This document shows, piece by piece, positions 43,191-55,200 of a stretch of DNA of 64,000 nucleotides (its first letter is position 1; each line of letters opens with the position of its first letter). The position numbers and the translations under genes were made by a program. The notes below the pieces were generated by a model. It ran no database searches and had not been told where the DNA came from. It saw nothing but the letters and a program-made list of their open reading frames with translations. The stretch is from Stomorhina lunata (lineage: Eukaryota > Arthropoda > Insecta > Diptera > Rhiniidae). The stretch covers positions 135,927,085 to 135,991,084 of the forward strand of contig OW121741.1 of NCBI GenBank assembly GCA_933228675.1, written 5' to 3'.

Positions 43191-45382
43191 TCAATACATT
43201 AAAAAACATATTAATTTCTATATAATAATTTCAATACATTAAAAAACATATTAATTAATTGAATGGATAGAACTGAAGTAAGTGCTGGTAATGTGGTATA
43301 GGCTGATTTTGTAGTATAATAATTATTTTCTTAAATTTAAAATATAAAAATAACAGAAAGACTAGTAATAGTTTGTAATTTTCATAGAATAAAGAGAGTA
43401 TAGAACTGTTTTATTTTTGCAAGTTATTTGATAGATTTCATGGGGTTGGATTCAAAACTTAAGGATTAAATTAATTGATAATCACAATCATTATGATGTG
43501 GTAATATAATTTGAGCTGGAAATTTGGTTAACTACATTACATTCACATTTTGAAATAAGGTTTTATTAGGATTTGAAATATTTTTTTTTTAAATATCTCT
43601 TAAAAAACTCATTACCCTCAACCTCCTCTATCATAATAATCTTTTGTATAATATAATTTCAATCTTGTTTAGATGTTTTATTTAATTGGTAACAAGTTCA
43701 ACACATTTGTACAAACATTTACGTAAGATTTATATACGTTTCTTAAAGTTGTTGTGATTTAATAAAAGGTAAAACAACCAAGGAATTTTATTACTATGTC
43801 TTACTAACCTTGACCTGATTCTTAGTAACAAATACAAATGAAGCAATAAAACTTACAAAAACTAAAACAAAATTGTTATAAGCAGCCAATGAGAGAGCCA
43901 GTAGTTAGTGAATATATGATATAAGGAACAATGGGACAGATAGTTAAAAAAAGTTGATAAAAAGTTTCATTTTGTACTGTTAGATTGTGAGCTTGTTTGC
44001 GAAAGTATGAGTGAAAGTTTGAATAAGGTCAGGGTAAAAATATATACATATGAAATATGCCTATTTCCCAACCCATTGTGCTTCAGGGGGAGGCAACTAA
44101 ATTTATCTTTTATAAAAAAATATCATCTATTAAAGTTTTAACGCTATCTTTGAACATCAATTCATAAAATTTACGAGAACTTTTTATGGCTCTGAAGTCA
44201 ATTTCTTAACTAATTCACTTATGTTGCTTGTAGCTTGTTTAGTAAAATAGAGTTTTTAAGTATAAGATACTGTTTTATTAACCAACATTTAAAAGATAAT
44301 AATTAAGTAAAAAAATAATAAAAAATCAAATAAGAAAACACTAAAGTCGACAATATAGTACCCTACTCTACAAAGTTTATATGTGGAAAGATTGTCGACA
44401 AATACAAAAATACAAAATTTTGCTTAAATTTTTGGTATGTTTTAGTCATTTATAGTAGAGGGTCTTATTTTAGAGTTAGAAAAAAAAAATTGCACTAATT
44501 TTCTCGAAATTTAGTATAAAGATTTGTGATTATCAACAACTTTTAAACAAAGGTTTTATATAAGAGGTAGGTCGACTCCAACAAAAATTTCCTAATTTTA
44601 GTATATATTGTAGTCTATTTTTTATTTTATGTTTTAGCCCATATTCTAGTCTATGTTTTATTATCTTAAACTCTATGAGAATTTTTTTAATTTCGTGATA
44701 ATTAATAGATTTTCGAAAGATGGTCTTGTATGGGAGTTATTGTCAAATATACCGATTTTAATAAAATTTGGTACAGAAACTTATTTTCTTAGTTTATGTT
44801 TCATTTTACCTCAAATACCATGCCTTGGCTATACCTTGTTGTAATGGGACGGTACGGTCTATAAGAGACAAAAGTATGATAAGTCCGTTAGTCAATCCCA
44901 GCGTCAATTTTATCAAAACCACTCTTATATTCTGCGGTCTTTTGCATTTTCCTCTGATATAATATGTCCTCATTCGAAAAAGTGTAATCGAGGGGTAGGT
45001 TTTTCCCTATGAATGTGAGGGAATCACTTTCATACCTTTGTATTCTATCTTTATCTGAAGATATATCTTCTGATATTCCTTGTATTTGGCGGCCTCCTAA
45101 CATTCTTGCGATAATCTAAAATCGCGAATATCGTCGCTTTTTTACGACTCTGATCTGATGTTAAAGTTTCAGTGATTTCCCCAATGACATCCTAAACGGA
45201 ACAGATGCGTTAGCACGAAGTGACACTTCTTAACTGGTCAAGATGATTTGGAGAGAAGATATGTTTTATATTTCTTAACAGAAGTTTTTTGGTCCGAAAT
45301 TTAGGGAATGACCCCTACTTATGCAATAAAAAGGTTATGAAAGGATAACAGAGGGAGTAGTGTTTTTGAGGTCATTTGAATT
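43191..45382. other. Gene-free spacer with small inverted repeat
   Basis: AT-rich. 44346-44398 has GTCGACAAT and its inverse ATTGTCGAC around a TAGTACCCTACTCTAC motif, similar in kind to the element end at 50040. 44880-45300 is more complex but not coding in any frame I can defend. Confidence 0.45.
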
Positions 45383-45387
45383 GAACT

Positions 45388-45588
45388 TGTTGGCAACAGC
45401 CATAAAATTAGTTAAGTTATTGTACAATCTGGCAACGCCAGTAAATTTTGAATTCAACAGTTCTTGTGTATTCTTTTTTCTTAGTTTTAGTTCTTATTTT
45501 ACCGTGATTGAATAAACACATCTTTTGTTAAATTAAATACAAATTGTTTATTTAATTATTTACTTATGATCTGAGCAAGATCATAACA
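45388..45588 (+). mobile_element. Solo LTR, Ty1/copia type, with 5-bp target duplication
   Basis: 201 bp starting TGTTGGCAACA and ending ATCATAACA, i.e. TG..CA with the TGTTGG..AACA ends I recall for copia-family LTRs. GAACT lies immediately on both sides (45383-45387 and 45589-45593), a perfect 5-bp target-site duplication. An AATAAA signal lies near 45511. No internal domain is present, so this is a solo LTR left by LTR-LTR recombination. Confidence 0.82.
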
Positions 45589-45734
45589 GAACTTTAGTAA
45601 GTTGCGGGAAGTTTATTTCACATACGGCTAAAAAACAAATTTTGTCTGTAATGCGTTGAGCTATTTTCTGACCAGTCGCCCATAAATGGATGTGCTTTAG
45701 AAAAGATGAGTTTTTCGCAAAAATATATAGTTTC

Positions 45735-46745
45735 TGGGAACAAGATTCCTGATTGGCCCAAATGGCTCTATCTCATGTGGTTTCCAAGATAATCAAGTTT
45801 TTATGTTTTCATATAACAATTTAAAAAAAAATTAGTTTTAGTACGAATTTTGATTTTTTTTTAGTGATCACAGATTTTGGCCCAAATAGCTCTATCTCCT
45901 CTAATTTCCAAAGAAACTTTCCAAAAAAATCAAAGTTTTATGTTTTCATATATAATTTTCAAAAAATATTTTTAGATCACAGATTTTGGTCCGAATGGCT
46001 CTATCTCTGTTGGTTTCAAAGAAAATCAAAGTTTTATGTTTTCATATATTAATTTTTAAAAATTGAGTTTTAGTATGAAAATTTTTTAGTGATCACAGAC
46101 TTTGGCCCAAATGGCTCTATCTACTTTAGTTTCCATGTTTTATGTTTTCATATAAAAATTTAAAAAGAATTGAGTTTTAGTATGAATTTTGAAATTTTAT
46201 TTAGTGATCACAAATTTTGGCCCAAATAACTCTATCTCTTCTAGTTTCCAAGAAAATCAAGGTTTAATGTTTTCATATAAAAATTTTCAAAAAATTAAGT
46301 TTTAGTACGAATTTTGAATTTTTTTTTTATCACAGATTTTGGCCCAAATGGCTCTATCTCTGTTAGTTTCCAAGATAATTATGGTTTTGTGTTTTCAAAA
46401 AATTGAGCTTTAGTCCGAATTTTGAGGTTTTTTTTTAGTTATCACAGATTTTTGCACAAATGGCACTATCTCTGTTAGTTTCCAAGAAAATCAAAGTTTT
46501 AAGTTTTCATATAAAAATTGGGTTTTAGTACGAATTTTGAAATTTTTTTTAGTGGTCACAGATTTTTTCCCAAATGGCTTTATCTACTCTAGTTTCCAAG
46601 AAAATCAAGGTTTTAGGTTTTCATATAAACATTTTCAAAAAATTGAGTTTTAGTACTAGTTTTGAAGTTTTTTTTTCGTGATCACAGATTTTTGTCCACA
46701 TGGCACTATCTCCTCTAGTTTCCAAGAAAATCAAAGTTTTATGTT
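45735..46745. repeat. ~116-bp tandem array, nine copies
   Basis: The landmark GGCCCAAATGGCTCTATCTC (with variants) occurs near 45756, 45878, 45983, 46099, 46216, 46331, 46447, 46561 and 46687, spaced 105-126 bp. Each unit continues CTAGTTTCCAAGAAAATCAA, GTTTTATGTTTTCATATA, TGAGTTTTAGTACGAATTTT and a T-run ending AGTGATCACAGA. Copies differ by perhaps 10-20%. The array is non-coding. The right end abuts an RT fragment. Confidence 0.88.
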
Positions 46746-46749
46746 TCAC

Positions 46750-46860
46750 AAAATAGGTCATTTTGAAAAATAAGACAAAGTGTAGAATAAAGAACGAAGC
46801 CTTGTGGTACCCCTTAATTGACCTTGAACTCTTTTGATGATTCGGGTAATTCATGATCGG
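46750..46860 (-). pseudogene. Small RT fragment of the 39.8-kb LINE family
   Basis: The minus strand reads N-stop-GVPQGFVLYSTLCLIFQNDL, matching NSGVPQGSVLSPTLFLIF and its continuation in the relic at 40230-40330. It is about 37 codons long and contains a stop. Confidence 0.75.
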
Positions 46861-48310
46861 AATTTATATGCCATTGACCTCCGCATATGAGATAACCGTA
46901 ATGAGATAACAGTTATCCGCATATGTGATAACCTTGACTGCTGTAACAAGAAAACCTGGACTGAAGAAGTCTCTTATTTGTGTTTTTTTGAGAACGAGTA
47001 AAAAAAGTTTTTTTGTTTAATGTAAATTGTTGTTATTCCCCTGCCTCGCAAATAATGGCCAACCTTGATCTACACACTCCAATCCACGCTTGGCTATGTA
47101 TTAGAGAATTAGCATGGATATAACATCAACATTTATTGCCATAGAAGGATTTGCCAGATCAATATTTCTGTATGTTACAAGTATAAGCATAAAGACAATA
47201 TACCCTTTCCAAATAACATATGATGATGTATGGTATCAAAATAATCATATGTCTATGGTTTATTGTCTTCCAACTGCACGCATGCGCAATTGAAGTATTT
47301 CATTAGAAACTATTTGTTATAGAATTGCTGCCGATTGCTTCTTATTAAGCTTTTAAGCATGTGAATAAGTAAATTATATTAACTGCTATTAATCTCTTAC
47401 GTTTATTGCATTTTTAATTATTTTTTCATTCATCCATTCTCGCTCGGTTTAAATATAAATAAAATAATGTGGTTTTTATTGAAATGCAGCTTGAAATGGT
47501 AAACAACGACAGCCAATAATAGGCAACAGCTAAAATAAAACCACCAGAGACTAGATGGATGGAGGAGGGAGGTTTTCTGTTTTTTTTCCATTTTCAAGTT
47601 TATTTTGGACTGTATTAAAAAAAAATACAGTCAATACTAAATTAAACTAAAAATTCTGTTCTAAATTCTAGTAAAATTGACTAAACAAAAAAGTACACGC
47701 TTTTTTTTAGCGTCATTGAGTTTTAGTTAAGGTCAATGTTGGACCATATTTTAAGCTTAAGGCAGTGTCACTAACTCATTGTCATCAAGTTTTCACTTGC
47801 AAAACAGCAAACGACGATTACATTCATTCATTCAGTCGAACAAATAGACAAGTATTGGCTGCTACTTATGATGTTAAATGTTTAAATGAAATCTTTGCCA
47901 AAAGGCTGTTTTAAGCAAATATTTTTAAATAGAAGGTGAAGTAATTGAGTCATCTAAAATTGATTATTATACAATATCATATTGTATTTTATTGCAACAG
48001 CTCAAATGTTCTTACTTTTAATGAAAATGTTTAAGAGAGACATGACACATTTAAGCATTTAATTGTCTTAATCATTTAAAGATTTAGAAATTACGTTTTA
48101 TTTGGTCCAGATGTTCATGAAAACGAGGACAATTGATTTACAACAGTATTTACATATATATATAAAACGAAGTGCCTACAAAAACATCTTTTCTTTTCTA
48201 AGAGTTTTCACAGAGTGCCCGAGAAGAAAATCCATCCAACTTCCCAGAACTTCGTATTGTGAAAAGGTATTGAAGACTTTTAAACAAAAAAGTGAAGGTG
48301 TTATTTTTCG
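46861..48310. other. Unique spacer without recognisable genes
   Basis: CCGCATATGAGATAAC (about 46877) and CCGCATATGTGATAAC (about 46918) are a short direct repeat. The rest, including 47030-47300, is moderately complex and AT-rich with no exon, RNA or transposon I can name. Confidence 0.4.
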
Positions 48311-49825
48311 GTATAAAATTCGTTACAAAATTTTTATAGAAAAATTTTCGTTATAAAATTTTTATAGAAAAATTTTCATCATAAAATTTTTAAAGAAAAA
48401 TTTTCGTTATAAAATTGTTATAGAAAAATTTTCGTTATAAATTTTTTAAAGAAAAATTTTTGTTTTAAAATTTTTATAAATAATTTTTATAGCAAAATTT
48501 TCGATATAAAATTTTTATAGAAAAATTTTCGTTATAAAATTTTTATAGAAAAGTTTTCTTTACAAAATTTTTATAGAAACAATTTTTGGTATAAAATTTT
48601 TATAGAAAAATTTTCGTTATAAAATTTTTATAGAAAAATTTTCGTTATAAAATTTTTATAGAAAAATTTTCGTTATAAAATTTTTATAAAAAAATTTTTG
48701 TTATAAAATTTTTATAGAAAAATTTTTGTTATAAAGTTTTTACAGAAAAATTTTCGTTATAAAATGTTTATAGAAAAATTTTTGTTACACAATTTTTATA
48801 GAAAAATTTTCGTTATAAAATTTTTATAGAAAAATTTTCGTTAAAAAATTTTTATAGAAAAATTTTCGTTATAAAATTTTTATAGAAAAATTTTCGTTAT
48901 AAAATTTTTATAGAAAAAATTTCGTTATAAAATTTTTATAGAAAAATTTTTGTTATAAAATTTTTATAGAAAAATTTTCGTAAAAAAAATTTTATAGAAA
49001 AATTTTCGTAAAAAAATTTTTATAGAAAAATTTTTGTTAAAAAATGTTTATAAAAAAATTTTTATAGAAAATTTTTCGTTATAAAATTTTTATAGAAAAA
49101 TTTTCGTTATAAAATTTTTATAGAAAAATTTTCGTTATAAAATTTTTATAGAAAAATTTTCGTTATAAAATTTTTATAGAAAAATTTTCGTTATAAAATT
49201 TTTATAGAAAAATTTTCGTTATAAAATTTTTATAGAAAAATTTTCGTTATAAAATTTTTATAGAAAAATTTTCGTTATAAAATTTTTATAGAAAAATTTT
49301 CGTTATAAAATTTTTATAGAAAAATTTTCGTTATAAAATTTTTATGGAAAAATTTTCGTTATAAAATTTTTATAGAAAAATTTTCGTTATAAAATTTTTA
49401 TAGAAAAATTTTCGTTATAAAATTTTTATAGAAAAATTTTCGTTATAAAATTTTTATAGAAAAATTTTCGTTATAACATTTTTGTACAAAAATTTTCGTT
49501 ATAAAATTTTTATAGAAAAATGTTTGGTTATAAAATTTTTCATTATAAAATTTTTATAGAAAAATTTTCGTTATAAAATTTTTATAAAAAATTTTTCGTT
49601 ATAAAATTTTTATAGAAAAATTTTCGTTATAAAATTTTTATAGAAAAATTTTCGTTATAAAATTTTTATAGAAAAATTTTCGTTATAAAATTTTTATAGA
49701 AAAATTTTCGTTATAAAATTTTTATAGAAAAATTTTCGTTATAAAATTTTTATAGAAAAGTTTTCGTTATAAAATTTTTTTTAATTTTCGTTAAAAAATT
49801 TTTATAGAAAAATTTTCGTTATAAC
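48311..49825. repeat. 28-bp A/T minisatellite, about 50 copies
   Basis: The unit is CGTTATAAAATTTTT followed by ATAGAAAAATTTT (28 bp). AAAATTTTT and AAAAATTTT are inverted around ATAG, so each monomer can form a 9-bp hairpin. The centre (about 49080-49470) is almost invariant, while both flanks carry substitutions and length changes, the usual pattern of unequal exchange. It ends abruptly at a fold-back sequence. Confidence 0.9.
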
Positions 49826-49837
49826 CTAGTACGGTGC

Positions 49838-50010
49838 TAGTTTTCGAGATATAGCGCCTTAAAACATGGAGGAGGTTGTGCAGTTAATATTCGCGTAACT
49901 GAAAAACTGTTTACTTTTTTGAACTAAGTCAAAAAACCGAAAGTCGGCAACAAAATTTTTAAAAAAATCGCAATATTTTTTTTTGAAAATGCGCTATATC
50001 TCGAAAACTA
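49838..50010. mobile_element. Fold-back sequence with 20-bp perfect inverted repeats
   Basis: 49838-49857 is TAGTTTTCGAGATATAGCGC, and 49991-50010 is its exact reverse complement. The interior of ~130 bp is unique. There is no clear target duplication. It lies between the 28-bp array and another dispersed element. Confidence 0.6.
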
Positions 50011-50024
50011 AAGCTAACAAAAAT

Positions 50025-50582
50025 GAAGTAAGAAAGTGCTATAGTCGGTCAAGCCCGACCATACGATACCCTTCACCACTAAGGTCAAAGCTGCTATTTT
50101 TCCTTTATAAAGACAAATATTTGCTAAATTTTGCCATCATACAAACATTTTCTCAAAACTTATATATTTAAGCTGTTACCGCTATTTGGACTTATATGAG
50201 AGCTAGGGTCAAATGTGGACCGATTATCTCGAAATTTGGCAAATGATTACAGTTGTTTCCACCTATGCTGAAGGGTATAAAAATTATCTTTACCCAACAT
50301 GTCCCCCGTTTGTTGATAAAGAAGTGTCAAAATAAAAAAATTTTGAAAAAATTCTATAATTGGTCCAAACTTGACCAAGAATGTATCAAAAACTCACTAT
50401 AGATTTATCATACTTGCTTATCATTATATCTTTTGCTGGTTTATATGGCATATGAGTGCTAAACTAACCCTAAGAAATATTGATCATACGACCGGTAAAA
50501 CATTCCGACAATATAAATGACGGGATATTCCAGAATGAACAATCTTAGTATACCCAAATTCTTCTTGATGGTGGGTATATAA
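50025..50582. mobile_element. Dispersed-element candidate, unclassified
   Basis: The left end is AGTGCTATAGTCGGTCAAGC with an internal GGTC-AAGC-CCGACC hairpin and ATACGATACCCTTCACCAC. The right end is TTCTTGATGGTGGGTATATA. The two ends have the look of a class of non-coding repeats common in fly genomes (GTCGG...TACCCT and GGGTATA ends), known to me only by general resemblance. No ORF. Confidence 0.4.
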
Positions 50583-51430
50583 AAAGATTTTATATTTAAA
50601 TTTTAGTTATTGTTTCTTTTAATATTTACTTCTGTGATGAGTGTCAATGCGTAGTGTTATCAAAGTGATGTCACAACCATATGTCTCACCATCATCATTT
50701 TGATTATTTCCTTTAAAAGTTAAATAAAAGGATGTGGTAGGATGTTAATGTTAAAAAGTTATTTCTACTCAAGTTTCTGTTAAAATTTTAAGATTCTTCT
50801 CTTCTTTCCAAATGTTTATTAAAAATGTATTTAAGTTAAAACCTATTTCTTTTCTTAACAAACTCAAAAGCCATTTCCGTATTTCCAAACAATTTCATTC
50901 CCCTTTCGGCTTTCGAATGTTTCTTGTCGGCACAATTTCCTTCCATTTGTTAGATTGTTCCTATCGTTAAAAACATTTTATTCTGCATATTGTTTAAATT
51001 AATTCTTTTAGGCGCAAAAAATATTTAAAAACAATATAAAAATGTATAGTATCGGTTTGTTGGTATATGTGGAGAAAATAATACGCAAAATAACAGAGAT
51101 ATTCCTAAAAGATGTTTAAAAATTGCGCATGTTAAAATGGTTACAACACTTTAAGAGAATTTAGGATTAAAATTCTATTTTAATTCAATGTTAAAGAGAT
51201 ATTATACTCTTACAACCGAGAAAAAGAATTACTCTTAAAATTTGCTCTTATGATAATTATCTAATAATAAGAAACTGCTCTTAAAAAGTCTAAGAGCTAA
51301 TTTTTGAACAAACTTAACTTCAATAAAATTATGCATTTCAAAATGTTATTGTATTGAACTCATTTATTTATAAATTCAAATACAAACACCCAAACAGAAA
51401 TGTATTAATCTGCAAATCGAATTCTTTCTA
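50583..51430. other. Unique AT-rich spacer
   Basis: No exon or repeat recognised; pyrimidine-rich 50780-50960 is the least AT-rich part. Confidence 0.4.
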
Positions 51431-52200
51431 AAGGAAATTCTTCAAATTTACTATTTTTATAAAAAATTTTTCAAAAATTAATTTTTATAGAAAATTTTAA
51501 AAATAAATTTTCAAAAACTTTTTGTGTTTAGAAATTTTTTTTAATTTCTTATTTTTATGGGATTTTTTTTAATTTCATATTTTTATAGGAAATTTTTCAA
51601 AAATTTCTTATTTTTATAAGAAATTTTAAAAAAAATTTCTTGTTTTTATAAGAAATTTTTAAAAAATTTCTTGTTTTTATAGGAAAATTTAAAAAAAAAT
51701 TTATTTTTATATTAAAATTTTCAAAAATTTTTTGTGTTTAGAATTTTTTTTAAATTTCTTATTTTTATAGAAATTTTTATTTACAAATTTTCTTATTTTT
51801 ATAGGAAATTTTTCAAAAATTTCTTCAAATATTTCTTATTTTTATAGCAAATTCTTCAAAAATTTATTATTTTTATAGGAAATTTTTAAAAAATTTCTTG
51901 TTTTTGTAAGAAAATTAAAAAAAAAAATATTTTTATATTAAAAATTTAAAAAATTTTTTGTGTTTAGAAATTTTTTTAAATTTCTTATTTTTATAGATTG
52001 TTTTTTTTTATTAAATTTCTTATTTTTATAAGAAATTTTTCAAAAATTTCTTAGTTTTATAGGAATTTTTTCAAAAATTTCTTATTTTTATAGGAAATTT
52101 TTCAAAAATTGCTTATTTTTGTAGGAAATTTTAAAAAAATTTCTTATATTCATAGGAAATTTTTTAAAAATTTAATCTTTTCATAGGAAATTCTTTAATT
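51431..52200. repeat. Degenerate left edge of the 31-bp satellite
   Basis: This has the same halves as the main array (TTCTTATTTTTATAGGAAA, TTTTTCAAAAA), but with variable spacing, TTGTGTTTAGAA variants and C-to-T changes that break the palindrome. It grades into the regular array. Confidence 0.85.
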
Positions 52201-55200
52201 TGTTTTATTTTGTATTTTTATAGGAATTTTCTTTAATAATTTTCTATTTTTATAGGAAATTTTCCAAAAATTTCCTATTTTTATAGGAAATTTTCCAAAA
52301 ATTTCCTTCTTTTATAGGAAATTTTCCAAAAATTTCCTATTTTTATAGGAAATTTTCCAAAAATTTGCTATTTTTATAGGAAATTTTCCAAAAATTTCCT
52401 ATTTTTATAGGAAATTTTCCAAAAATTTCCTATTTTTATAGGAAATTTTCCAAAAATTTCCTATTTTTATAGGAAATTTTCCAAAAATTCCTATTTTTAT
52501 AGGAAACTTTCCAAAAATTTCCTATTTTTATAGGAAACTTTCCAAAAATTTCCTATTTTATAGGAAATTTTCCAAAAATTTCCTATTTTTATAGGAAATT
52601 TTCCAAAAATTTGTTAATTTTAGGAAACTTTCCAAAAATTTCCTATTTCTATAAGAAATTTTTCAAAATTTCCTATATTTATAGGAAATTTTTCAAAAAT
52701 TTCCTATTTTTATAGGAAATTTTTCAAAAATTTCCTATTTTTATAGGAAATTTTTCAAAAATTTCCTATTTTTATAGGAAATTTTTCAAAAATTTCCTAT
52801 TTTTATAGGAAATTTTTCAAAAATTTCCTATTTTTATAGGAAATTTTTCAAAAATTTCCTATTTTTATAGGAAATTTTTCAAAAATTTCCTATTTTTATA
52901 GGAAATTTTTCAAAAATTTCCTATTTTTATAGGAAATTTTTCAAAAATTTCCTATTTTTAAAGGAAATTTTTCAAAAATTTCCTATTTTTATAGGAAATT
53001 TTTCAAAAATTTCCTATTTTTATAGGAAATTTTTCAAAAATTTCCTATTTTTAAAGGAAATTTTTCAAAAATTTCCTATTTTTATAGGAAATTTTTCAAA
53101 AATTTCCTATTTTTATAGGAAATTTTTCAAAAATTTCCTATTTTTATAGTAAATTTTTTAAAAAATTTCCTATTTTTATAGGAAATTTTTCAAAAATTTC
53201 CTATTTTTATAGGAAATTTTTCAAAAATTTCCTATTTTTATAGGAAATTTTTCAAAAATTTCCTATTTTTATAGAAAATTTTTCAAAAATTTCCTATTTT
53301 TATAGGAAATTTTTCAAAAATTTCCTATTTTTATAGGAAATTTTTCAAAAATTTCCTATTTTTATAGGAAATTTTTCAAAAATTTCCTATTTTTATAGGA
53401 AATTTTTCAAAAATTTCCTATTTTTATAGGAAATTTTTCAAAAATTTCCTATTTTTATAGGAAATTTTTCAAAAATTTCCTATTTTTATAGGAAATTTTT
53501 CAAAAATTTCCTATTTTTATAGGAAATTTTTCAAAAATTTCCTATTTTTATAGGAAATTTTTCAAAAATTTCCTATTTTTATAGGAAATTTTTCAAAAAT
53601 TTCCTATTTTTATAGGAAATTTTTCAAAAATTTCCTATTTTTATAGGAAATTTTTCAAAAATTTCCTATTTTTATAGGAAATTTTTCAAAAATTTCCTAT
53701 TTTTATAGGAAATTTTTCAAAAATTTCCTATTTTTATAGGAAATTTTTCAAAAATTTCCTATTTTTATAGGAAATTTTTCAAAAATTTCCTATTTTTATA
53801 GGAAATTTTTCAAAAATTTCCTATTTTTATAGGAAATTTTTCAAAAATTTCCTATTTTTATAGGAAATTTTTCAAAAATTTCCTATTTTTATAGGAAATT
53901 TTTCAAAAATTTCCTATTTTTATAGGAAATTTTTCAAAAATTTCCTATTTTTATAGGAAATTTTTCAAAAATTTCCTATTTTTATAGGAAATTTTTCAAA
54001 AATTTCCTATTTTTATAGGAAATTTTTCAAAAATTTCTTATTTTTATAGGAAATTTTTCAAAAATTTCCTATTTTTATAGGAAATTTTTCAAAAATTTCC
54101 TATTTTTATAGGAAATTTTTCAAAAATTTCCTATTTTTATAGGAAATTTTTCAAAATTTTCCTATTTTTATAGGAAAATTTTCAAAAATTTCCAATTTTT
54201 AAAGGAAATTTTTCAAAAATTTCCTATTTTTATAGGAAATTTTTCAAAAATTTCCTATTTTTATAGGAAATTTTTCAAAAATTTCCTATTTTTATAGGAA
54301 ATTTTTCAAAAATTTCCTATTTTTATAGGAAATTTTTCAAAAATTTCCTATTTTTATAGGAAATTTTTCAAAAATTTCCTATTTTTATAGGAATTTTTTC
54401 AAAAATTTCCTATTTTTATAGGAAATTTTTCAAAAATTTCCTATTTTTATAGGAAATTTTTCAAAAATTTCTTATTTTTATAGGAAATTTTTAAAAAATT
54501 TCCTATTTTTATAGGAAATTTTTCAAAAATTTCCTATTTTTATAGGAAATTTTTCAAAAATTTCCTATTTTTATAGGAAATTTTTCAAAAATTTCCTATT
54601 TTTATAGGAAATTTTTCAAAAATTTCCTATTTTTATAGGAAATTTTTCAAAAATTTCCTATTTTTATAGGAAATTTTTCAAAAATTTCCTATTTTTATAG
54701 GAAATTTTTCAAAAATTTCCTATTTTTATAGGAAATTTTTCAAAAATTTCCTATTTTTATAGGAAATTTTTCAAAAATTTCCTATTTTGATAGGAAATTT
54801 TTCAAAAATTTCCTATTTTTATAGGAAATTTTTCAAAAATTTCCTATTTTTATAGGAAATTTTTCAAAAATTTCCTATTTTTATAGGAAATTTTTCAAAA
54901 ATTTCCTATTTTTATAGGAAATTTTTCAAAAATTTCCTATTTTTATAGGAAATTTTTCAAAAATTTCCTATTTTTATAGGAAATTTTTCAAAAATTTCCT
55001 ATTTTTATAGGAAATTTTTCAAAAATTTCCTATTTTTATAGGAAATTTTTCAAAAATTTCTTATTTTTATAGGAAATTTTTCAAAAATTTCCTATTTTTA
55101 TAGGAAATTTTTCAAAAATTTCCTATTTTTATAGGAAATTTTTCAAAAATTTCCTGTTTTTATAGGAAATTTTTCAAAAATTTCCTGTTTTTATAGGAAA

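Noticed and set aside
46865..46935. Candidate GATA-type regulatory cluster (repeated GATAAC)
   Set aside because: Two to four GATAAC words in a short direct repeat are weak evidence without a nearby gene.
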